Of a stretch of DNA of 6,117 nt, positions 1-5,609 are shown piece after piece (the stretch's first letter is position 1; the number at the start of each line of letters is the position of its first letter). Where the stretch lies: NCBI GenBank assembly GCA_030596915.1, contig JAUVSX010000204.1, positions 1 to 6,117 on the forward strand. Reading direction: 5' to 3'. The stretch comes from Chloroflexota bacterium. Its GTDB lineage: Bacteria > Chloroflexota > Anaerolineae > B4-G1. The position numbers and the translations under genes are program-made. The notes below the pieces were generated by a model. The model saw nothing but the letters and a program-made list of their open reading frames with translations, searched no databases and was not told the origin of the DNA.

Positions 1-381
1 CACGGCGCCTGGGCGTGAGAACAACCCCTCGAAGAAGTCCTTCAGCAAGTAGCCGATCACAGCAGCAGGGATGCAGCCAATCACAATCAGCCAGGCTAGC
101 CGAGCGTCTCCAGGAGTCGCGCGGGCGCTTGAGGGATCCGAGCGGCGCGTCGCAACCGCGATCGACGCCACCGCCGCCCGTACGAGCCTCACCCAGTCGC
201 GCCAGAAGTAGATGACGACAGCCAGCGCCGTGCCCCAGTGAGCGACCGCGCCGAAGGCCAAGCTCGGCGCCGGCCAGCCCAGCAGCCACGGAACGAGCAC
301 GAGATGGCCCGAACTACTCACCGGCAGGAATTCTGTCGCGCCCTGCAAGGCGCCAAGCAGAAGGGACTGGATCAGATTCAC
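1..381 (-). CDS. uppP: Undecaprenyl-diphosphatase UppP (BacA family), N-terminal part, cut by the window edge
   Basis: This integral membrane enzyme dephosphorylates undecaprenyl diphosphate to the monophosphate, recycling the lipid carrier used for peptidoglycan and other surface polymers; overproduction gives bacitracin resistance in known members. The 127 visible residues start MNLIQSLLLGALQGATEFLP. The family (E/Q)xxxE motif is Q13-G-A-T-E17, followed by FLPVSSSGHL with the conserved histidine H26. Further on are AHWGTALAVVIYFWRDW (residues 47-63), a polar Arg/Ser/Pro-rich loop (about 78-94) and IPAAVIGYLLKDF (104-116), all typical of the family. About half the protein is seen (members are usually near 270 residues), so the second PGxSRSxxT motif lies outside the window. 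The GTG start at 381-379 is chosen because GAGGTGA lies just upstream and the family N-terminus begins there. It follows the capA stop by 27 bases, so it is probably co-transcribed. Identification is firm. Confidence 0.95.
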   Translation of the reverse strand, partial: MNLIQSLLLGALQGATEFLPVSSSGHLVLVPWLLGWPAPSLAFGAVAHWGTALAVVIYFWRDWVRLVRAAVASIAVATRRSDPSSARATPGDARLAWLIVIGCIPAAVIGYLLKDFFEGLFSRPGAV

Positions 382-385
382 GCAT

Positions 386-392
386 TCACCTC
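386..392 (-). promoter_or_regulatory. Ribosome binding site of uppP
   Basis: On the minus strand GAGGTGA ends four bases before the GTG start of uppP, and its GAGG core is seven bases from that start. This decides the GTG start: the ATG that overlaps this site (385-383) is in another frame. Confidence 0.7.
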
Positions 393-408
393 GTCGGCGT
401 GCTACAGG

Positions 409-1401
409 CTACGATTCCTGTCCGGTGATGTCCAGGCGCGCCAAGATGGCGCGGGCCTCTTCACCGCTCGCGAAGCGCGTGCGGCCCCTCCTCGTCACGG
501 TTGGTACCGCCCTCACGGCTGCAACCTCGCCCTCAACCATGTCAACCAGGAGAATGGCCCCCCACCGGCAATCAACTGGATACGGCTGATCGAACAGGAA
601 GTTGCCCAGGCTGAAGGCGACGAGTGTGTCCCCAATCCACTCCACCTGCTGGAGAACGTGGGGACCGTGGCCAACGATCACCGTGGCGCCAGCACGTGAC
701 AGAGCCGCGGCAACGGCCCGCTGCCGGGGGCCTGGCGTCGCCTGATACTCGCCCCCCCAATGGATGGAGACAATAACGGGCTTGCCTCGTTGCGCCGCAC
801 TTGCCACCGCTCGGGACGCGGACCGCAAGTCGAGTGCCACCACGCTGTCGTCGAAGGCGAGGATTGTGAAGGGCGGAAGGCCTTCCCTTCGCGCTCCCGC
901 CCGCGTCAGGCCGCCCCCGTTCTGAACGCCAACAGCAGAGATGCCCACGCCGTCAAGATGGGCGACGGTCTCCTCGAGACCCTGACGGCCCGCGTCCAGG
1001 GCATGGTTGTTGGCGAGCGAAACGATGTCGAATCCGGCCCAACTAAGCGCCACGACGGCATCCGGTTCGGCGCGCAGGTCGTATTGGCCGCCCGAGCGGA
1101 ATTTGTTCGTCAGCGGGGATTCCAGGTTAGCGAGGGCGACGGCAGCTCCAGTAAGAGTCGAGCGCACCTCCTCGAACGCGTCGTGCCAGGCGCCATTAAG
1201 AGCCTGAGCCACGCCCCGTCCCAACATCACATCGCCAACGAACGCAAGGGTACGCGTACGAACGCGGTCCTGGACCTGACCGATGCGCGCTACGCCGCCC
1301 GGCAGTGCCAGCAGCGGCAGGCACGCGAGAAGCAGACATAGGGTGAATGCGGCGGTCGGCCTACTCGCTCGCGTGGCAGCCCATTTCGGTACAGTGGGCA
1401 T
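409..1401 (-). CDS. CapA-family protein (PGA_cap, metallophosphoesterase-like), exported or membrane-anchored
   Basis: A 330-residue member of the CapA/PgsA family (Pfam PGA_cap), a calcineurin-like metallophosphoesterase fold. The founding Bacillus proteins take part in poly-gamma-glutamate capsule synthesis and export, but most homologues have no proven substrate. Motifs in order are GDVMLGR (56-62), NLESPLT (92-98), NNHALDAG (131-138), IHWGGEY (213-219), GHGPH (244-248) and SLGNFLFD (264-271), so the presumed metal ligands (D57, H133, H214, H245, H248) are present. A basic N-terminus precedes a hydrophobic stretch at about 17-38, fitting a signal peptide or signal anchor with the domain outside the cell. 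The ATG is the only start before the domain. It lies 12 bases after the DUF3160 stop and lacks a clear Shine-Dalgarno, which suggests translational coupling. No capB or capC partner is visible, so a polyglutamate role should not be assumed; in this setting an envelope phosphatase or polymer-processing role is equally possible. Confidence 0.9.
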   Translation of the reverse strand: MPTVPKWAATRASRPTAAFTLCLLLACLPLLALPGGVARIGQVQDRVRTRTLAFVGDVMLGRGVAQALNGAWHDAFEEVRSTLTGAAVALANLESPLTNKFRSGGQYDLRAEPDAVVALSWAGFDIVSLANNHALDAGRQGLEETVAHLDGVGISAVGVQNGGGLTRAGARREGLPPFTILAFDDSVVALDLRSASRAVASAAQRGKPVIVSIHWGGEYQATPGPRQRAVAAALSRAGATVIVGHGPHVLQQVEWIGDTLVAFSLGNFLFDQPYPVDCRWGAILLVDMVEGEVAAVRAVPTVTRRGRTRFASGEEARAILARLDITGQES

Positions 1402-1413
1402 CCCGGCGTCTGC

Positions 1414-3666
1414 CTACGGAACCGTGAAGCTCAGAGTCCAGGCAGGCTGATCCGGCGCCTCGCCTGCCTCCAGCATCGTGTGCCAGGCCTCGTTGGTCAG
1501 ACGGTCGGCAATCGGCCAGAGGAATTCATAGTACGTGAACACGCCTCCCTTGGCCACGTGGAGGCCACCCTCGCCGTCGGGGACGACGACGAAGATCTGA
1601 TTGATGTAGCCGGTGCCTTCCTCCAGCACCTGTCCCATAGGGTCAGTAGCGACGTCAGCGACGACGGCGGCCCACTCATCTTCCTCAACGAAGGGGCTTC
1701 CCTCCCCGTCCTGGTCGGCCGCGGCGAGGGTAAGCACCTCGAGCTCGCCACCATAGTACTTGATCCGCTCGTAGTCATCGAACGAAAGTGTCTCGCCCGC
1801 CAGCTCACGCTGAGATACGTCGAGGAGGAAGAGCAGCAGCTCGTCGAGCCGCATCAGGTTGGCGGCGGTGTCCTTCGTGAGAATGCCGCGGCTCTCCAAT
1901 CCCTCGCGTGTCATGCGCGTAAGGGCGAGAAGCCGTGCGTAGGCGCTGGGGTTCGGCTCGACCCAGCCACGTGGTGGCTCAGGCGGCGGCCCGCCGCCCA
2001 GCTCCGCCATCATCTGCTTGGCGTACAGAATCGTGTCGTGTTTCAGCTCCGTCCACGAGCCCAGCGCGGTCTGGAGATCCTTGCGGGTCCACGCCGCGGT
2101 GGTCATGAAGGAAGGGTACTCGCCTCCCTTGGGCTCAAGTAGAGGCTGGAGGGCGTACAACCACGCCCAGTAGAGCGTCTGTGTCCAAGAGTCCATCTGG
2201 AGGTCCGATATCTCGCCACGCAGCTTTGCCATCTGATCCGGGTAGTTGACGAAGCCCGTGTCGCCCATCTCGTCCAAGATTGTGTAGGCCTCGTCAGAAC
2301 CCAGGGCCGCCATCACGTCGAGCGCCTTGGGAGTCATCCGGGGACTGGCCATCGTACCTACCTCACGCCAGGTGAGTTCGTCGAAGATATACGCATCCAG
2401 CACGAAGCGCTGGCCCATGAAACGGAACCCTTGAGTGACCTGCTCCTTGTCTTGCGAGATGTGGACCCACATCGAGTTGATCTGTGGGGGCGGGAGCTGG
2501 CGTGCAGCGCTGATGAAGACCAGTAGCTTGTCGTCCTCAGCGATGATTGAGGCAGGTGCATCTGGCCCGTACACGGCATCCCAGATAGCCCCGTACTCGT
2601 GGAAACCCAGGTCGTCCGCCTGGCCTACGATGAATGCTGTCGGATCGTAGACGCGCGCCCAAACGTCGGACGCGGGCACGCCATCCACAGTCGCGTGGCG
2701 CAGAATGTAGGTAATGAGAAGCGCCATCCGCGTCTCATTCGGCTTCTGCAAGCGCATGTTGATGCGGCCGTACCACATCATCGTGCGGAAGTAGCGCTCC
2801 AGGTCCTCGCTGCGCGTGTAGTGACCCCGGGGCACATACTGCGAGTAGTCCTCGCACATACACGCCTGCTCGAGACACTCAGCCGGTGGATCGGAGTCAC
2901 ACGGATCGCAACTCCCCGGGCAATCCATGCTGAAGATCGGGCTGGCCAGCAGGCCAGAGTGGTCCAGGATCTGAGCTAGCTCGGCATCCACGAGATCCGC
3001 CACCTCCGGCGGCGCGGACGCCTGAGGGTCGATCAGCGCGTTGGCGACCGCGAAGTATGCCACCACGCGCCGGGCGAGCTCCTCGAGATCCGTGCCGCGC
3101 AGTCCTGCGTGCAGAGACTCAGCCGCCTCCTGACTCGCAGCGGTCAATGTCTTGATGTCGGGGGCGAGGTGCTCGCGCTCCAGGTCGCGCAGCATCTTGT
3201 CAAACAGCAGGTGGTAGACGTGGTAGACCGAATCGGTGGTGACGAACACAGGGATGTCGTCATACCGAGCATGTTCATACAGCTCGTAGAACTCGCGCCA
3301 CTCCCCCGGAACCACGACGAAGCCATTCTCCATAAGGAGATCACCTTGGGCCGCGCTGAAGAGGAACGTGCCGAGGTTACCGACGGCGACGGGGTCAACA
3401 GGCAAGTCATAGCCCTCGTAGCTAGAGGGAAGCTTGAGCGGGATCTTGGGGTAGGTAGCGAAGACCGGCTTGCTCGCCTGAACGACGGGGACGAGATCCT
3501 GCGTAGGGGGCTCGGTGGGAAGCTCCGCAGGCGCCTCGGTGCGAACAACCGTTGCTGCTGGCGATGGCTCCGTTGTTGGAGACGACGTAGGCGACGCGCT
3601 GGGCAGGTTGCAGGCCACAGCAGCGGCAAGCAAGAGTGCGACCGCTCCGAGCGGCTTGGATCTCAT
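1414..3666 (-). CDS. DUF3160-family lipoprotein, full length, function unknown
   Basis: A 750-residue protein that I recognise as DUF3160, a family of large exported proteins with no known activity. Residues 1-19 form a lipoprotein signal: MRSK, a hydrophobic core, then AVAC with lipidated C19. A disordered Ser/Thr/Pro/Glu linker (about 22-58) would hold the domain away from the membrane. The domain runs from about 80 to 745. Landmarks are FVTTDSVYHVYHLLFDKML (141-159), YVPRGHYTRS (277-286), RYFRTMMWYGR (291-301), FRFMGQRFVLDAYIF (414-428), LDVMAALGS (449-457), LGSWTELKHDTILYAKQ (535-551), VVADVATDP (668-676) and FTYYEF (710-715). Two oddities are a six-cysteine loop (249-271) and an EF-hand-like loop (651-662). 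The ATG start is fixed by a strong ribosome binding site and the lipobox. It lies 50 bases after the FG-GAP gene and 12 before the CapA-family gene. Family membership and lipidation are well supported; I propose no function. Confidence 0.9.
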   Translation of the reverse strand: MRSKPLGAVALLLAAAVACNLPSASPTSSPTTEPSPAATVVRTEAPAELPTEPPTQDLVPVVQASKPVFATYPKIPLKLPSSYEGYDLPVDPVAVGNLGTFLFSAAQGDLLMENGFVVVPGEWREFYELYEHARYDDIPVFVTTDSVYHVYHLLFDKMLRDLEREHLAPDIKTLTAASQEAAESLHAGLRGTDLEELARRVVAYFAVANALIDPQASAPPEVADLVDAELAQILDHSGLLASPIFSMDCPGSCDPCDSDPPAECLEQACMCEDYSQYVPRGHYTRSEDLERYFRTMMWYGRINMRLQKPNETRMALLITYILRHATVDGVPASDVWARVYDPTAFIVGQADDLGFHEYGAIWDAVYGPDAPASIIAEDDKLLVFISAARQLPPPQINSMWVHISQDKEQVTQGFRFMGQRFVLDAYIFDELTWREVGTMASPRMTPKALDVMAALGSDEAYTILDEMGDTGFVNYPDQMAKLRGEISDLQMDSWTQTLYWAWLYALQPLLEPKGGEYPSFMTTAAWTRKDLQTALGSWTELKHDTILYAKQMMAELGGGPPPEPPRGWVEPNPSAYARLLALTRMTREGLESRGILTKDTAANLMRLDELLLFLLDVSQRELAGETLSFDDYERIKYYGGELEVLTLAAADQDGEGSPFVEEDEWAAVVADVATDPMGQVLEEGTGYINQIFVVVPDGEGGLHVAKGGVFTYYEFLWPIADRLTNEAWHTMLEAGEAPDQPAWTLSFTVP

Positions 3667-3671
3667 AGGTG

Positions 3672-3678
3672 ACCTCCT
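3672..3678 (-). promoter_or_regulatory. Strong ribosome binding site of the DUF3160 gene
   Basis: AGGAGGT on the minus strand, five bases before the ATG at 3666. It is the best Shine-Dalgarno in the window and suggests that this lipoprotein is translated efficiently and independently of the gene upstream. No convincing promoter is visible in the 50-base gap that holds it. Confidence 0.8.
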
Positions 3679-3716
3679 CGCCTTACCTCGCGCACCACAG
3701 CGGCACGTGCGACATG

Positions 3717-4385
3717 CTAGCGAACGGCGATGAGGAGTATACTGCTCCGAGGGTCGTCGGTCAAGCGAAGCTCGTGCAGGGTCGAAGACTCCGAGCGCCA
3801 GTCAAGAGTGAACCCGAACCCCTGCCACTTCCAGACGTCCACCCGGCTTGCTGTGCCTCCGCGACCTGCCGCATAGTCGCCCTCCAAGGTGACCACCTCG
3901 TTCTGCCCATCGCCGTTCACATCGCCCACGTCCAAGTCCAGCAGCGGCACCGGCAGCGCAGAGCCGGCCCATATCTCGCGGCCATCTGCGGGGTCGAGCA
4001 GGATGACCTGACAGCTATAGCCCTGTTCGTCGTGGAAGCCAGCGACTGGACTGGGGGTCGAGGTCCACCGCTGAATGGGCCAGTCGCGCCACGGGCGCCA
4101 GACGAGCAGCACCCACTCGGCGTAGCCGTCCCCGGTCACGTCGGCCAGACTTGCGGCAGTGACACGCCACGAGGGGTCAGAGACAGGCGGGTTCACGGCT
4201 GCGGGTACGGAGGCGCTCCGAACCGGATGGCGAGGGCCTTCTACCCGAACAAAGGCCCCGTCATGCGGCGCGTAATGCTGCCAAGGACGGTGGTTCGCGG
4301 ACCGGGGCGTGAGCACGACGACCAGGGCGATCGCGGTTGCACGCACGATCGTCCGCAAGGCTGGTCGCACGCTCGCGGGGATCAC
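3717..4385 (-). CDS. Small exported or membrane-anchored FG-GAP/VCBS repeat protein
   Basis: About 222 residues from the GTG at 4385. FG-GAP/VCBS repeats are calcium-binding beta-propeller blades, usually extracellular and often used for binding other molecules. Two copies of the loop are clear: DVTGDGYAE (82-90) and DVNGDGQNE (155-163), the second inside the classic context LLDLDVGDVNGDGQNEVV. Between them is ILLDPADGREIW, a strand pattern common in such propellers. Residues about 13-25 (IVRATAIALVVVL) form a hydrophobic export or anchor segment after a few arginines. The GTG at 4385-4383 overlaps the tgt stop as GTGA. AGGAG is present but abuts that GTG, so GTG at 4370 or 4346 are real alternatives; each keeps the hydrophobic segment. 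The open frame continues to 4736 inside tgt, but that part is low-quality, Arg/His/Pro-rich and overlaps a certain gene. Two loops are too few for a full propeller. The gene's reality is likely; its function is unknown. Confidence 0.78.
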   Translation of the reverse strand: MIPASVRPALRTIVRATAIALVVVLTPRSANHRPWQHYAPHDGAFVRVEGPRHPVRSASVPAAVNPPVSDPSWRVTAASLADVTGDGYAEWVLLVWRPWRDWPIQRWTSTPSPVAGFHDEQGYSCQVILLDPADGREIWAGSALPVPLLDLDVGDVNGDGQNEVVTLEGDYAAGRGGTASRVDVWKWQGFGFTLDWRSESSTLHELRLTDDPRSSILLIAVR

Positions 4386-4400
4386 TCCTGGCCAGCCTGC
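4355..4400 (-). other. Inverted repeat around the tgt stop and the start of the FG-GAP gene
   Basis: AGGCTGG and CCAGCCT can pair over seven bases, extended by two more pairs past a single bulged base. The 27-base loop (4365-4391) holds AGGAG, the tgt stop and two candidate GTG starts of the next gene. In mRNA this would display the start region in a loop and could govern coupling to tgt translation. The pairing is read directly; any function is inferred, and stems like this also occur by chance in GC-rich DNA. Confidence 0.4.
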
Positions 4401-5494
4401 GCCCGCGCCCGCCAGAACTGCTCCCTGAAAGCCTCGAATCTGCCCTCCAGGATGGACGCTCGCACGTCGCGCAGGAGACTGAACATCACGTGCAAGTTGT
4501 GGACCGTGATCAGGTGATGCCCAAGGATCTCGTTTGCCCAGTTGAGATGCCGGATGTAGGCGCGGCTGAACGTGCCGCACGCGTAGCACGTGCAACCTAC
4601 CTCCAGTGGCGCGGGATCGTCCGCATACCGCGCGTTCCGGATGTTGTACCGTCGCGCCCGGGTGAGCACGCCACCGTTGCGGGCCGAGCGCGTGGGCAGC
4701 ACGCAGTCGAACATGTCGATGCCCCTTGCCACGCACTCAACTAGGCCCGGCGGCGGGCCAACTCCCATCAGGTAGCGCGGCCTATCAACCGGCAGTACCG
4801 GATCGACGACGTCGAGCATTCTGTGCATCTGGCCCTTTGTCTCGCCGACGCTCAGACCGCCAACAGCGTAGCCATCGAAGTCGAGGTCAACGATGAAGCG
4901 GGCGGAACGCTTGCGGAGGTCCGGGAAGACGCCGCCCTGGACGATGCCGAAGAGGGCCTGCCGGCCACCGGCATGGGCCATTTTGCATCGCTCTGCCCAA
5001 GCATGCGTGCGAGCAAGCGCCTGCTTGTTGTACTCGTAGTCATCGGGCGCCGAACACTCGTCCAAACACACGATGATGTCAGCACCGAGGTTCTCCTGGA
5101 TAGCGATGACCCTCTCGGGCGTGAAGCGATGCTCCGAGCCGTCGACGTGCGAGCGAAAGGTGACGCCGCCGGCATCGACCGTTCGCCGCTGCGCCAGACT
5201 GAAGACCTGAAAGCCCCCGGAGTCAGTGAGGATCGGGCCGTCCCAGCCCATGAATGCGTGTAGGCCGCCAAGCCTCGCGATGCGCTCATCGCCAGGACGC
5301 AGGTAGAGGTGGTACGTGTTGGCGAGGACAACCGTTGCACCCAGGTCGCACAGGTCGCGGGGAGAGACAGCCTTCACGGTGGCCTGAGTACCCACCGGCA
5401 TGAACACGGGCGTCAAGACCTCGTGATGAGGAAGACGAAACCGACCAGCCCGTGCCCGGCCGTCCGTGCCGTCAAGCGCGAAGCTTAGCACCAT
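4382..5494 (-). CDS. tgt: Queuine/preQ1 tRNA-guanine transglycosylase (bacterial Tgt)
   Basis: A 370-residue cytoplasmic enzyme that swaps guanine 34 in GUN anticodons (tRNA Asp, Asn, His, Tyr) for preQ1, the committed tRNA step of queuosine synthesis. Its length is normal for the family. Residues are named by alignment to the Zymomonas enzyme from memory: base-binding D91 in DSGGFQVFS, D145 in LDECS, GGLSVGE (212-218), and the nucleophile D263 in GIDMFDCVLPTR. The zinc site is C301, C303 and C306 in CTCYAC, plus H332 in TVHNLH. C147 after D145-E146 and V216 in GGLSVGE match bacterial preQ1-type enzymes; eukaryotic queuine enzymes have a smaller pocket residue, usually glycine, in place of this valine. 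The ATG at 5494 fits the usual N-terminus, and the next in-frame stop upstream is at 5551-5549 with no other standard start between. There is no good Shine-Dalgarno before it. It is the first gene of the probable unit; no other queuosine gene is in the window. Confidence 0.97.
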   Translation of the reverse strand: MVLSFALDGTDGRARAGRFRLPHHEVLTPVFMPVGTQATVKAVSPRDLCDLGATVVLANTYHLYLRPGDERIARLGGLHAFMGWDGPILTDSGGFQVFSLAQRRTVDAGGVTFRSHVDGSEHRFTPERVIAIQENLGADIIVCLDECSAPDDYEYNKQALARTHAWAERCKMAHAGGRQALFGIVQGGVFPDLRKRSARFIVDLDFDGYAVGGLSVGETKGQMHRMLDVVDPVLPVDRPRYLMGVGPPPGLVECVARGIDMFDCVLPTRSARNGGVLTRARRYNIRNARYADDPAPLEVGCTCYACGTFSRAYIRHLNWANEILGHHLITVHNLHVMFSLLRDVRASILEGRFEAFREQFWRARAQAGQE

Positions 5495-5510
5495 CTCAAT
5501 TGCCGTTGCA

Positions 5511-5532
5511 CGCGCCCCGACAAGGGGCCGCG
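5511..5532 (-). other. GC-rich hairpin in the leader of tgt
   Basis: Eight base pairs with one bulged base and a five-base loop (TTGTC on the minus strand), 16 bases before the tgt start. There is no T-run after it, so it is not a typical intrinsic terminator for the upstream gene. It may be a leader structure limiting access to the tgt start, or simply a stable GC stem. It does not resemble a preQ1 riboswitch. Confidence 0.45.
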
Positions 5533-5548
5533 ACGCTGTAAAGGAAGA

Positions 5549-5560
5549 TCACCCCGGCAT
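5549..5560 (-). other. Three-codon mini-ORF (Met-Pro-Gly-stop) upstream of tgt
   Basis: ATG CCG GGG TGA on the minus strand, preceded three bases upstream by GGAGG (5568-5564). It is in the same frame as tgt, and its TGA is the last in-frame stop before the tgt ATG. It could be a short upstream ORF, the relic of a longer tgt start lost to a stop mutation, or coincidence. If transcription begins at the weak -10 noted for this gap, the mini-ORF would lie at the very 5' end, leaving little room for its ribosome site. Confidence 0.25.
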
Positions 5561-5572
5561 GCCCCTCCCAGC

Positions 5573-5602
5573 ATACAAAGACCGTCCCAACGCTTGTGTC
5601 AA
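5573..5602 (-). promoter_or_regulatory. Candidate promoter for the tgt transcription unit
   Basis: A perfect TTGACA (-35, 5602-5597) lies just after the stop of the upstream gene. With an 18-base spacer the -10 would be TTGTAT (5578-5573), which lacks the important A at its second position. The better hexamer TATGCT (5575-5570) is 21 bases away, which is too far. The position before the first gene of the unit is right, but the match is half-good. A GGCATGCC palindrome (5563-5556) just downstream could be an operator or chance. Confidence 0.35.
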
Positions 5603-5609
5603 CCCGCCG

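Noticed and set aside
238..699. Plus-strand open frame of 153 codons over the capA/uppP junction
   Set aside because: It covers UppP and CapA motifs on the other strand, and has no ribosome site or family resemblance.
1309..1329. Lipoprotein signal in the CapA-family protein (LLAC at residues 24-27)
   Set aside because: The cysteine lies in the middle of the hydrophobic stretch, with LPLLALPGG following, and position -2 is Leu. A signal peptidase I site near residue 38 or an uncleaved anchor fits better.
760..1341. Plus-strand open frame of 193 codons opposite the CapA-family gene
   Set aside because: It is antisense to the CapA motifs and has no recognisable protein features.
1480..2142. 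Plus-strand open frame of 220 codons opposite the DUF3160 gene
   Set aside because: The minus-strand frame carries conserved DUF3160 motifs over the whole stretch; the plus-strand translation shows no family pattern.
3667..3716. Promoter or terminator between the FG-GAP and DUF3160 genes
   Set aside because: The 50 bases hold a GCACGTGC palindrome and a good ribosome site, but no -10/-35 pair and no hairpin with a T-run.
3669..4517. Long plus-strand open frame (282 codons) opposite the FG-GAP gene and the end of tgt
   Set aside because: It is antisense to recognised genes, has no recognisable domain, and its composition is that of a shadow frame in GC-rich DNA. The minus strand explains the region.
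4386..4736. N-terminal extension of the FG-GAP frame into tgt
   Set aside because: It would add 117 residues rich in Arg, His and Pro from an alternative frame of a certain gene. Translation from GTG at 4385 or later puts the export segment at the N-terminus, as expected.
5495..5609. preQ1 riboswitch before tgt
   Set aside because: The leader has no A-rich tail, no C-rich loop pairing pattern of the known preQ1 classes, and its only hairpin is a plain GC stem.
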